Assembly (NCBI RefSeq): GCF_022808675.1
Contig: NZ_JAKZKV010000003.1
Location: forward strand, 403,700-467,699
Direction: 5' to 3'
DNA from: Parabacteroides sp. FAFU027
GTDB taxonomy: Bacteria > Bacteroidota > Bacteroidia > Bacteroidales > UBA7332
Length of the DNA: 64,000 nt
Positions 46,640 to 55,428 of this stretch are shown piece after piece. The notes under the pieces were generated by a model. That model did no database searches, was not told the DNA's origin, and was given only the letters and a program-made list of their open reading frames with translations. How positions within the stretch are numbered: position 1 is the stretch's first letter; every line of letters starts with the position of its first letter. A program made the position numbers and the translations under genes.

Positions 46640-47256
46640 TACTTCTCAATTAAAACGATTGAACCTTTACATCCTGGTACAGAACCTTTCACAAGAAGAA
46701 GGTTGTGTTCAGCGATCACTTTTAACACTTGAAGGTTTTGTACAGTTACGCGAGCGTTACCTGTCTGACCAGCCATTCTCATACCTTTGAATACACGAGA
46801 AGGGAATGAGCTGGCACCCACAGAACCGGGAGCTCTCAAACGGTTGTGCTGACCGTGGGTAGACTGACCTACACCACCGAATCCGTGACGTTTCACAACA
46901 CCCTGGAAACCTTTACCTTTTGATGTACCTACCACGTCAACGAAACCGTTCTCTTCGAACAAGTCAACTGTCAATACATCACCTGCTTTGTACGCGCTTT
47001 CAAATTCTTTGAACTCGGCCAAGTGTCTTTGTGGAGCTACTCCAGCTTTTTCGAAGTGTCCTTTTTCAGGTTTGTTGGTGTGTTTCTCTTTTTTCTCGAT
47101 GAAACCCAACTGTACAGCTTCGTAACCGTCTGTTTCAACGGTTTTCACTTGAGTTACCACACAAGGACCTACTTCGATAACAGTGCATGGTACATTTTTA
47201 CCATCGGCACTGAAAACGGATGTCATTCCGATTTTTTTTCCTAATAATCCTGGCAT
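46639..47256 (-). CDS. rplC: 50S ribosomal protein L3
   Basis: 205 residues: [20 protein letters not shown] at the start, then [19 protein letters not shown] with the Gln methylated in E. coli, and [20 protein letters not shown]. Complete. Confidence 0.98.
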   Translation of the reverse strand: MPGLLGKKIGMTSVFSADGKNVPCTVIEVGPCVVTQVKTVETDGYEAVQLGFIEKKEKHTNKPEKGHFEKAGVAPQRHLAEFKEFESAYKAGDVLTVDLFEENGFVDVVGTSKGKGFQGVVKRHGFGGVGQSTHGQHNRLRAPGSVGASSFPSRVFKGMRMAGQTGNARVTVQNLQVLKVIAEHNLLLVKGSVPGCKGSIVLIEK

Positions 47257-47277
47257 TTCACTTTTAATTTAAATATA

Positions 47278-47583
47278 TCAAACTTTGATTTCTACTTCTA
47301 CACCACTTGGCAATTCAAGTTTCATCAATGCATCAACTGTTTTTGCAGTTGAGCTGTAGATGTCGATCAGTCTTTTGAATGAAGACAATTCGAATTGCTC
47401 TCTTGACTTTTTATTAACGAAAGTCGAACGGTTTACAGTGAAGATTCTTTTGTGAGTAGGAAGTGGAATTGGACCGCTTACTACAGCACCTGTTGCCTTC
47501 ACAGTCTTAACGATTTTCTCAGCTGATTTGTCAACCAAAGTGTGATCGAAAGACTTCAATTTGATTCTAATTTTTTGGCTCAT
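47278..47583 (-). CDS. rpsJ: 30S ribosomal protein S10
   Basis: 101 residues: [55 protein letters not shown]. In E. coli it also serves NusB antitermination. It follows fusA by 31 bases; no tuf gene lies between them. Confidence 0.98.
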   Translation of the reverse strand: MSQKIRIKLKSFDHTLVDKSAEKIVKTVKATGAVVSGPIPLPTHKRIFTVNRSTFVNKKSREQFELSSFKRLIDIYSSTAKTVDALMKLELPSGVEVEIKV

Positions 47584-47614
47584 TTTTTATTATAGCTATT
47601 TTCAGATTTTACTC

Positions 47615-49738
47615 TTATAAAAGTTCTGCTTTACCTCCTACTTCAGCAAGTACAGCTTTCGCGATTGAAGCCGATACTTCTTCGTAGTGAGAGAAAGTCA
47701 TTGCAGATGTCGCACGACCAGAAGAGATTGTACGCAATGAAGTAACATAACCGAACATTTCTGCCAGCGGAGTTTTAGCCTTCACGATACGAGCGCCTGA
47801 ACGGCTGGTTTCCATTCCTTCAACCTGGCCACGACGTTTGTTCAAGTCAGAGATGATATCACCCATGTTTTCTTCAGGAGTTACCACTTCTACTTTCATC
47901 ATAGGTTCAAGAAGAACAGGACCCGCCTTTTTACAAGCTTCTTTGAATGCTAAGTTTGCACAGATTTCAAATGACAACTGATCCGAGTCAACCGGGTGGA
48001 AAGAACCATCCACAAGAACCACTTTCAATGTATCAACTACATAACCTGCCAAAACTCCATTTTTCATTGCGTTCTGGAATCCTTTTTGGACTGAAGGGAT
48101 AAATTCTTTTGGAATACGTCCTCCTTTTACTTCATCCACAAATTGCAAAGAACCTTCGAAGCCTGCATCTACAGGACCTACTTTCACAATGATATCGGCA
48201 AATTTACCGCGACCACCCGATTGTTTCTTGTAAACCTCACGAAGCTCTACGGTTTGTGTAATCGCCTCTTTGTAAGACACCTGAGGACGACCCTGGTTAC
48301 ATTCTACCTTGAACTCACGTTTCAGACGGTCGATGATAATCTCAAGGTGAAGCTCACCCATACCTTCGATAATAGTCTGACCTGTATCCTGGTTGGAAGT
48401 TACACGGAAGGTTGGATCCTCTTCAGCCAATTTAGCCAGGCCGGTACCCAATTTATCCATATCTTTCTGAGTTTTAGGCTCAACAGAGATACCGATTACA
48501 GGCTCAGGGAATGACATTGACTCAAGAACAATCGGATTTGCTTCGTCACACAAAGTATCACCGGTACGGATATCTTTGAAACCTACACCGGCACCGATAT
48601 CACCACAACCAATAAAATCTTTAGGATTTTGTTTGTTTGAGTGCATCTGGAACAAACGGGAGATACGTTCTTTTTTGCCTGAACGAGGGTTGTACACGTA
48701 CGAACCTGCATCGATCTGACCAGAGTAAACTCTAAAGAAGCAAAGACGTCCTACGAATGGGTCAGTTGCGATTTTGAATGCCAATGCTGACATAGGCTCA
48801 TCTGTAGAAGGTTTTCTTGACAGAACTTTCTCTTCATCACGAGGATCGTGACCTTCGATAGCCGGAGTATCCAGCGGGCTTGCCAGGTACAAACATACTG
48901 CATCAAGCAGAGTCTGAACACCTTTGTTTTTGAATGAAGAACCACACATCATTGGATTGATAGCCATAGAAAGAGTACCTTTACGCAATGCGTTGTAGAT
49001 CTCCTCTTCAGTGATGGTCGATGGATCTTCAAAGAATTTCTCCATCAAAGTCTCATCAAATTCAGCAACAGTTTCGAGCATTTTATCTCTCCACTCTTGT
49101 GCTTCAGCCAATTCAGCAGCAGGGATCTCTTCTACAGAGTAGTCAGCTCCCATTGTCTCATCATTCCAGATGATTGCTTTCATTTTGATCAGGTCAACTA
49201 CTCCTTTGAATGTCTCTTCTACTCCGATTGGAATTTGAATAGGACAAGGATTAGCGCCCAACATATCTTTCAGCTGACGAACAACTTCGAAGAAGTTCGC
49301 ACCTGAACGGTCCATTTTGTTTACGTAACCAATACGTGGTACGTTGTATTTGTCAGCCTGACGCCATACAGTTTCTGACTGTGGCTCAACACCACCTACC
49401 GCACAGAAAGTTGCAACAGCACCATCCAACACACGCAATGAACGCTCTACCTCTACGGTAAAGTCAACGTGCCCCGGAGTGTCAATCAGGTTGATTTTAT
49501 ATTTTTCACCACCGTAATTCCAGGTAGTGGTAGTAGCTGCAGAAGTAATGGTAATACCACGCTCTTTCTCCTGCTCCATCCAGTCCATTGTAGCACCACC
49601 ATCGTGTACCTCACCGATTTTGTGAGACAGACCGGTGTAGAACAAGATACGCTCAGACGTAGTTGTTTTACCGGCGTCGATGTGAGCCATGATACCAATA
49701 TTTCTGGTATATTTTAGATTTTGATCAGCTGCTGCCAT
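47615..49738 (-). CDS. fusA: Elongation factor G
   Basis: 707 residues. G domain: [19 protein letters not shown] in part (P-loop), the [23 protein letters not shown] region and [10 protein letters not shown]. Domains II-V are complete to [10 protein letters not shown]. It drives ribosomal translocation. It lies 24 bases after rpsG, in normal str order. Confidence 0.98.
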   Translation of the reverse strand: MAAADQNLKYTRNIGIMAHIDAGKTTTSERILFYTGLSHKIGEVHDGGATMDWMEQEKERGITITSAATTTTWNYGGEKYKINLIDTPGHVDFTVEVERSLRVLDGAVATFCAVGGVEPQSETVWRQADKYNVPRIGYVNKMDRSGANFFEVVRQLKDMLGANPCPIQIPIGVEETFKGVVDLIKMKAIIWNDETMGADYSVEEIPAAELAEAQEWRDKMLETVAEFDETLMEKFFEDPSTITEEEIYNALRKGTLSMAINPMMCGSSFKNKGVQTLLDAVCLYLASPLDTPAIEGHDPRDEEKVLSRKPSTDEPMSALAFKIATDPFVGRLCFFRVYSGQIDAGSYVYNPRSGKKERISRLFQMHSNKQNPKDFIGCGDIGAGVGFKDIRTGDTLCDEANPIVLESMSFPEPVIGISVEPKTQKDMDKLGTGLAKLAEEDPTFRVTSNQDTGQTIIEGMGELHLEIIIDRLKREFKVECNQGRPQVSYKEAITQTVELREVYKKQSGGRGKFADIIVKVGPVDAGFEGSLQFVDEVKGGRIPKEFIPSVQKGFQNAMKNGVLAGYVVDTLKVVLVDGSFHPVDSDQLSFEICANLAFKEACKKAGPVLLEPMMKVEVVTPEENMGDIISDLNKRRGQVEGMETSRSGARIVKAKTPLAEMFGYVTSLRTISSGRATSAMTFSHYEEVSASIAKAVLAEVGGKAELL

Positions 49739-49762
49739 CTTATTTTTACCTTAATTATTTGA

Positions 49763-50239
49763 TTAGAAACGGAAGTGAGCAAATGCACGGTTAGCTTCAG
49801 CCATCCTGTGCATATCTTCTTTACGTTTGTATGCACCACCCTGACTGTTGAATGCGTCAACAATTTCAGCAGCCAACTTATCAGCCATAGTCTTACCACC
49901 ACGCTTACGAGCATAGAGGATAAGATTTTTCATACAAATTGATTCTTTGCGATCCGGACGGATTTCAGTAGGAACCTGGAATGTAGAACCACCCACACGA
50001 CGAGATTTAACTTCCACTTGCGGAGTTACATTCTCTAGGGCTTTTTTCCAGATTTCGAGAGAAGACAGAGTTTCGTTAGACAATTTAGCCTTAACGGTTT
50101 CGAGAGCAGTGTAGAAAATAGTATATGAGGTAGATTTTTTACCATCATACATCAGGTGGTTAACAAACTTGGTAACCTTTACATCATTAAAGACAGAATC
50201 TGGCAATACCAGTCTCTTCTTTGGTTTTGACTTTCTCAT
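49763..50239 (-). CDS. rpsG: 30S ribosomal protein S7
   Basis: 158 residues: [25 protein letters not shown] in part, [21 protein letters not shown] in part and the C-terminal [16 protein letters not shown]. It nucleates 30S head assembly. A 149-base gap separates it from rpsL. Confidence 0.98.
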   Translation of the reverse strand: MRKSKPKKRLVLPDSVFNDVKVTKFVNHLMYDGKKSTSYTIFYTALETVKAKLSNETLSSLEIWKKALENVTPQVEVKSRRVGGSTFQVPTEIRPDRKESICMKNLILYARKRGGKTMADKLAAEIVDAFNSQGGAYKRKEDMHRMAEANRAFAHFRF

Positions 50240-50388
50240 TTTTCAAAAAATTGTGTTCTTGTTTTTGGTTGCTTTGTATAAATCTTCAAATCCCCCCGCC
50301 GGGTTCATTTACTCAACCTAGATGAGCCTTACAAAAACTCAAACCAGCTTTAATACTAATTAATTTAATCTCGAGCCTGGGCGTTTAA
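50240..50388 (-). promoter_or_regulatory. rpsL-rpsG intercistronic leader (possible S7 control region)
   Basis: This is the longest gap inside the ribosomal operon (149 bases). In E. coli the rpsL-rpsG gap holds the S7 repressor-binding structure. The minus strand here is locally G-rich (AACCCGGCGGGGGGATTTG) in an AT-rich setting, so it may fold. No homologous structure was recognised. Confidence 0.35.
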
Positions 50389-50805
50389 TTACTTTTTCTT
50401 TCCGCCTTTAGCTGCAGCTGCTGGAGCCTGACCTGGTTTAGGACGTTTTGCGCCGTATTTAGAACGTCTTTGAGTACGTTTTACTACACCTGCTGTATCC
50501 AATGTACCGCGAACGATGTGGTAACGTACACCCGGAAGGTCTTTTACACGACCACCGCGTACCAATACGATTGAGTGTTCTTGCAGGTTGTGGCCTTCTC
50601 CCGGAATGTAAGAGTTCACCTCTTTACCGTTAGTCAAACGCACACGAGCAACTTTACGCATTGCAGAGTTTGGTTTTTTAGGAGTAGTAGTATATACTCT
50701 CACGCAAACACCACGTCTTTGAGGACATGAGTCCAACGCAGGAGACTTACTCTTATCGACCAAGTCCGCTCTTCCTTTTCTAACTAATTGCTGAATTGTA
50801 GGCAT
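50389..50805 (-). CDS. rpsL: 30S ribosomal protein S12
   Basis: 138 residues: [20 protein letters not shown] at the start, [23 protein letters not shown] in part (contains the Lys of streptomycin resistance), [19 protein letters not shown]. It ends in an Ala/Lys-rich tail. First gene of the operon. Confidence 0.98.
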   Translation of the reverse strand: MPTIQQLVRKGRADLVDKSKSPALDSCPQRRGVCVRVYTTTPKKPNSAMRKVARVRLTNGKEVNSYIPGEGHNLQEHSIVLVRGGRVKDLPGVRYHIVRGTLDTAGVVKRTQRRSKYGAKRPKPGQAPAAAAKGGKKK

Positions 50806-50867
50806 TTCTTTAGAACTTTAAAATACTTAGTTTATTTATACTTGTTGTGATTATGCAAAATGGAGCG

Positions 50868-50898
50868 CAAAAATAGGCATTATTTTCGAGTAATCAAG
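50868..50898 (-). promoter_or_regulatory. Ribosomal operon promoter, proximal
   Basis: On the minus strand CTTG (50898-50895) precedes TATTTTTG (50875-50868) by 19 bases, the ideal spacing for the Bacteroidetes housekeeping sigma. It is 63 bases before the rpsL start. Confidence 0.65.
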
Positions 50899-50941
50899 CG
50901 ATTACCTCGAAAAACTGCTATTTCGCGACCAAAAAGTGGTG

Positions 50942-50973
50942 CAAAGATAGTGATTTTCAACCGAACAGGCAAG
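50942..50973 (-). promoter_or_regulatory. Ribosomal operon promoter, distal
   Basis: CTTG (50973-50970) precedes TATCTTTG (50949-50942) by 20 bases on the minus strand. It is a second match 75 bases upstream of the proximal box. Confidence 0.65.
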
Positions 50974-51207
50974 TTTTTTCAAAATATAACATTTTGAGGC
51001 GATTAGCTGGAGCAAATGAGCCGAAATGAAATTCATCCTTCAGGGTTAAAACGAAAACAATCATTGGTGCTTCAATATTACAGTCCCTACTTTTTCATCA
51101 TTTTTTCGACCATTGACAATCATACCCCTAACATGACTTAGAGTCTGTTGAATTTTATCCAACGTGATTTTAATGTAACCATCAGGCTAAAATGCGCCTA
51201 AAAAATG
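50974..51207. other. Gap upstream of the ribosomal promoters
   Basis: About 230 bases without a gene. I see no repeats or RNA genes in it. It may carry upstream promoter control. Confidence 0.4.
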
Positions 51208-51247
51208 AAGGCCGAATTTGCTTAAATGAGCAAATCCGGCCTTTTTA
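51208..51247 (-). terminator. Terminator after the GH88 gene
   Basis: AAGGCCG and CGGCCTT, joined by ATTTGCT/AGCAAAT, form a stem of about 14 bp with one unpaired position. T-rich tracts lie on both sides. It starts 16 bases past the GH88 stop. Confidence 0.85.
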
Positions 51248-51263
51248 TGATTCGAGCAAGAAA

Positions 51264-52466
51264 TTATTCCAGAATATTCCTTCCTTCTTCCAGTTTTTTC
51301 AAACGGGTAAGCGCCTCAATATAGTAGTAATCGGCATAATTGATGGAATAATCTATCTCAGATTTATTCGGCCAATGACCGGTTGAATGAAGCAGGAATG
51401 AAGGTTTTAAGTTCCCGCTCAGATATTTATCAGAGCTCAATGAAACGATCATTTTCATAGCAAAATATTTATACCGTTTAGCCTGTTGCTGCTCCTTTAC
51501 ATAACCTGAAAGCTCAAGCAAAGCTGACGCTACAACCGCAGCAGCCGACGCATCTTTTGCAGCTTTAGGAATATCCGGGGCATTGAAATCCCAATATGGA
51601 ATATAATCATTAGGTAAACGGGAGATATATGGCTCCGTTACCTTTTGAGCAAAATCAAGAAACTCCTGTTTTTTAGTTTCACGATAACACATCGTAAATC
51701 CATAAATAGCCCAGGCTTGTCCTCTCGCCCACATAGAACTATCAGAATAGCCCTGGTGAGTCATCCCTTTTATCTTCTTCCCGGTTATAGTGTCATAAAG
51801 GACAACATGATATGAAGTGTAATCCGGACGGAAATGGTTCTTCATGGTCGTTTCGGCATGTTTTACCGCAATATCATAAAGATTCTGACCACCACCGTGC
51901 TTTGAGGCCCAGAAAAGCAGTTCCAGATTAATCATATTATCCATGATAGTATTGTGAGGCCAACCTTTATCTTTAATCATGCGGGGCCATGAAAGAATTG
52001 TCCCGACCCGAGGATTGAAAAGTGTTGCCAATGTATCAGCTGTGCGAACAATCAGTTTACGGTAATCTTCATTTTTTGTCAGGCGATATGCATTTCCATA
52101 ACTGCAAAACACTTGAAAGCCCAAGTCATGGTCATAAGCCGGATTTTCAGAAAGCGGTTTCAAAAGTTCGGTATATTTGATCGCCTTCTCTTTTACCTTT
52201 TCATCTTTGGTGAATTCATAATCATACCAAAGAATACCCGGCCAGAAACCGCTGGTCCAGTCTTTATAATCTACCAGCTTCCAGTTTTTTGCGGTATCGG
52301 CAATATTACGGGGCAGCAAAGTGTCAACAGTTAATTCTTTGAGGGAACGTTCCACCTGACGATCACAATATTTCAGGCTTTCATTCACATCAAACTTCTT
52401 CGCCACACTGCAGGAGACTAACGCGACAGAGGCAATCATCACCCAAAACAGATTTCTATTCTTCAT
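51264..52466 (-). CDS. GH88-family unsaturated glucuronyl hydrolase, lipoprotein
   Basis: 400 residues (another Met lies three codons upstream). A lipoprotein signal ends in ALVSCS. The (alpha/alpha)6-barrel motifs of GH88 are clear: DWTSGFWPGILWYDYE in part, YDHDLGFQVFCSYGNAYRL in part with the catalytic-type Asp, IMDNMINLELLFWASKH with the second Asp, and YSDSSMWARGQAWAIYGFTMCYR in part. It removes the delta-4,5-unsaturated uronic acid left by a polysaccharide lyase. It fits the heparinase II/III-type lyase in the same locus. Confidence 0.92.
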   Translation of the reverse strand: MKNRNLFWVMIASVALVSCSVAKKFDVNESLKYCDRQVERSLKELTVDTLLPRNIADTAKNWKLVDYKDWTSGFWPGILWYDYEFTKDEKVKEKAIKYTELLKPLSENPAYDHDLGFQVFCSYGNAYRLTKNEDYRKLIVRTADTLATLFNPRVGTILSWPRMIKDKGWPHNTIMDNMINLELLFWASKHGGGQNLYDIAVKHAETTMKNHFRPDYTSYHVVLYDTITGKKIKGMTHQGYSDSSMWARGQAWAIYGFTMCYRETKKQEFLDFAQKVTEPYISRLPNDYIPYWDFNAPDIPKAAKDASAAAVVASALLELSGYVKEQQQAKRYKYFAMKMIVSLSSDKYLSGNLKPSFLLHSTGHWPNKSEIDYSINYADYYYIEALTRLKKLEEGRNILE

Positions 52467-52508
52467 ATTAGTCACTTTTTCAACAGATAGTTAGTATAAT
52501 TTGCTGAA

Positions 52509-53669
52509 TTACTCTTTGTCAGGTACAACTGAAAATGCACAAAACATCAAATAAACTGCACTTGCCAGAATAATTATGACAGCACCTGCCTGTGAACAAA
52601 ACGCATCCGACATCATTCCCATCAGGAAAGGAATCACAGCTCCTCCGAATACTCCGGTAATCATTAGTCCTGAGATTTCATTGGCTTTATCCGGATGAAT
52701 TTGAATTGCTTTACCGTAGATAATCGGAAACACGTTTGCCACAGTAAATCCAACTACCCCAAAAAGAGCGATAATCAGGTATTGGCTTTGTACAAAAATC
52801 AAAGCAGTCAAAGCAATAACTGCAATTACTATATTAAGTTGGTAAAATTTGGCAGGAGCGAATTTTGCTAAAAGAAATGCTCCGAAGAATGCTCCGGCTG
52901 TACGGAAAGCGAAGTAAATACTTGGACCAAACTTACCGGCTTCGATAGGATCCATTCCGCAACGCTCCATCAGGATTTTTGAAGAGGCGGTATTCAAACC
53001 AACGTCCACTCCCACTACAAACAAGATTCCGAGAAACAACAAAAAGATTGTCTTGTCATTCAACAATGCCAGTACGCTTTTAAAGCTGGTAGCTTTTCCC
53101 TCCGCCATCTCTTCATCAATAGGTGTAACCAATAACCAGAAAGTTGAGACCAAGGTAATTACAGCATAAATCGGGAAAATATATTGCCAGTTACCTAACT
53201 GAGCAGCAGCATAGGCCGCAATATAAGGACCGCAAAACGAGGAGATAGCTTTTACAAACTGTCCGGCAGTCAGGCTACTGGTAAGTTTATCCCCTTTTAC
53301 AACATTAGTCAATAACGGATTCAATGAAACCTGAAGGATAGTATTGGCAATACCCAGTAAGGCAAAAGCAACCAGTGCCATCACGAAGCTATATTCAATT
53401 AGTGGAATGGACATCGCGATTACGGTAATAACGTTACTAAGTAATACGGTTTTCTTACGTCCCAGTTTATTCATCAGAATACCTGTCGGTACTGAAAAAA
53501 TCAGGAACATAGAGAAGAGTGCCACCGGAATCATATTCGACAGTGTATCACTCAAGCCAAAGTCGGCTTTTACGTGCGTAGAGGTAATTCCAACTACATC
53601 ACAGAATCCCATAATAAAGAACCCGAAGAGAACCGGTAGGATTTTTGAAATTGAATTTTCGTTTTTCAT
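52509..53669 (-). CDS. MFS sugar transporter of the utilization locus
   Basis: 386 residues with about 12 helices, starting MKNENSISKILPVLFGFF; the frame opens at 53702 with non-family residues. Motif-A-like GILMNKLGRKKTVLL is present. Relatives carry sugars or uronates across the inner membrane. Flanked by GH43 (32 bases) and GH88 (42 bases), it probably imports the product of these enzymes, perhaps the uronate. Confidence 0.82.
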   Translation of the reverse strand: MKNENSISKILPVLFGFFIMGFCDVVGITSTHVKADFGLSDTLSNMIPVALFSMFLIFSVPTGILMNKLGRKKTVLLSNVITVIAMSIPLIEYSFVMALVAFALLGIANTILQVSLNPLLTNVVKGDKLTSSLTAGQFVKAISSFCGPYIAAYAAAQLGNWQYIFPIYAVITLVSTFWLLVTPIDEEMAEGKATSFKSVLALLNDKTIFLLFLGILFVVGVDVGLNTASSKILMERCGMDPIEAGKFGPSIYFAFRTAGAFFGAFLLAKFAPAKFYQLNIVIAVIALTALIFVQSQYLIIALFGVVGFTVANVFPIIYGKAIQIHPDKANEISGLMITGVFGGAVIPFLMGMMSDAFCSQAGAVIIILASAVYLMFCAFSVVPDKE

Positions 53670-53701
53670 ATAGTTATTATTCAGCAAATTGATATTTAAC
53701 A

Positions 53702-55345
53702 TTAGAATTTTTCAACGTGAAACCAGTCTAAATCAGCATATCCACGTGGTCCGCTCTTCAACGGGCTCAGGCAGTACATACCCACTTTAGCTCCAATCCA
53801 TTTACCCTGACGGGCTTTAAAGGGTTCGCAAACCGGAATGAAGGTTTTACCATCAATGCTGTAGAAGAAACTACACATCGCTCCGGATTTGACCTGAACA
53901 CGAAGATAGACTTTCGATACACTGATCCCCTTAGAAGTGATAATTTTCTCAGGATTTCCTTTTTCAGCATCTATGCAAACTGCTTGCTCAATAGCATAGC
54001 CTTTTTCCTTTTTCACTAATGACAAATGTGAGTAATTCCATCCCATCACGATAAGACCGGTCTTCTCTCCCTGAGTCTGTGAATAGAAATCGACTTTGAC
54101 AGTTGCTGTAAACTCATCAGCCGGAGTTTTCTGCAACAAAAGGTTAGGCACCTGCCAAAAATTTATGTAATCCTCCGGTGTATATTCGGCATAAAGCCGA
54201 TAATAACCATTGCGTGAAGGCATTCCGGTCGATTGTTTCGGATTGGCGTGCCATTGCCATTGCAAGCCCAGCTTTTCGGTGTTAAACTCATCACTTTCGG
54301 CTGGGGTCTCTATCGGCCAGCTTTTGCCAACATTCGGTTTTTTCCAGGTCAAAACAGGTTCACCACATCCGTCACAATCTTTATCGTCACCAATCACCGG
54401 CCAGTCTTTGATCCACTTCATGGGTTGCAGGTGAATGACACGACCATAAGCCGCTTTGTCCTGGAAATTGATGAACCAGGATTCACCGGTTTGTGTTTCC
54501 ACCCAACCGCCCTGATGCGGTCCGTTGATGTTGGTTTTACCCTGAGCCATTACAGTCCGGCATTCATAGGGACCATACACATTTTTGGAACGCATCACGA
54601 TCTGCCAGCCCTGCTCAACGCCACCTGCCGGAGCCATGATGTAGTAAAAGCCATTGCGTTTATAGAATTTCGGGCCTTCGGTCGTACTATTGCCCTGAGG
54701 CAATCCATCATAAACCAGAGCTGTTTCTCCAATCACCTTCGAACCGTCTGCGCTCAACTCATTCACCGTTAATATGCTGTTTAGTCCGGCACGACTAGCC
54801 GCCCATCCATGTACCAGATAGACACGTCCGTCATCATCCCACAATGGAGAGGAATCAATCAAACCTTTTCCGGCCATCACCAGCACAGGTTCACTCCATT
54901 CACCGAACGGATCTTTGGTCTTAATCATGTAAATGCCATAATCAGGATCTCCCCAATAGATGTAAAACTCTCCTTTGTGATAGCTGATGCACGGTGCCCA
55001 AACACCCTTTCCATGCATGGGTTTACTGAAAACTTCATCAGGTACGACCCGTTTCATCGCATAGTTGACCAGTTTCCAGTTTACCAAATCTTTAGAGTGT
55101 AAAATGGGAATTGCCGGAGCACAACCAAAACTCGATGCCGTCATGTAGTAGTCATCGCCTACCCGACAAACATCAGGATCGGAATAGTCGGCATTGATGA
55201 TCGGATTCTTATAAGTCCCGTTCGCCTGATCTGCCACCCAAACTTTTGACACATACGGTGTGCCACTTTGGCTTTGTGCAGACACGATCCCGGCAGTTGT
55301 CATTAAGAGAAAAGCAGGCAGTATGAGACATGTGTTTTTCTTCAT
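53702..55345 (-). CDS. GH43-family glycosidase with C-terminal beta-sandwich
   Basis: 547 residues; signal peptide (first ~23 residues, ending VSAQ). The five-bladed propeller residues are visible: Asp in ADYSDPDVCRVGDDYYMTAS in part, Asp in GLIDSSPLWDDDGRVYLVHG, Glu in TTEGPKFYKRNGFYYIMAPAGG in part. A C-terminal sandwich (residues ~350-547, WHANPKQSTGMPSRNGYYRL in part) follows as in GH43_12-like enzymes. Arabinosidase, xylosidase or galactosidase activity is possible. Confidence 0.9.
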   Translation of the reverse strand: MKKNTCLILPAFLLMTTAGIVSAQSQSGTPYVSKVWVADQANGTYKNPIINADYSDPDVCRVGDDYYMTASSFGCAPAIPILHSKDLVNWKLVNYAMKRVVPDEVFSKPMHGKGVWAPCISYHKGEFYIYWGDPDYGIYMIKTKDPFGEWSEPVLVMAGKGLIDSSPLWDDDGRVYLVHGWAASRAGLNSILTVNELSADGSKVIGETALVYDGLPQGNSTTEGPKFYKRNGFYYIMAPAGGVEQGWQIVMRSKNVYGPYECRTVMAQGKTNINGPHQGGWVETQTGESWFINFQDKAAYGRVIHLQPMKWIKDWPVIGDDKDCDGCGEPVLTWKKPNVGKSWPIETPAESDEFNTEKLGLQWQWHANPKQSTGMPSRNGYYRLYAEYTPEDYINFWQVPNLLLQKTPADEFTATVKVDFYSQTQGEKTGLIVMGWNYSHLSLVKKEKGYAIEQAVCIDAEKGNPEKIITSKGISVSKVYLRVQVKSGAMCSFFYSIDGKTFIPVCEPFKARQGKWIGAKVGMYCLSPLKSGPRGYADLDWFHVEKF

Positions 55346-55428
55346 ATATCGATATTTCGTATTTAGTTGTTCTTTTACCAGATTGTAAGACGGTCACCCT
55401 GTATATTTCACCTATCTTTTTTATTCGT

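Noticed and set aside
47584-47614. tuf gene expected in the str operon
   Set aside because: Only 31 bases separate fusA and rpsJ; EF-Tu must be encoded elsewhere.
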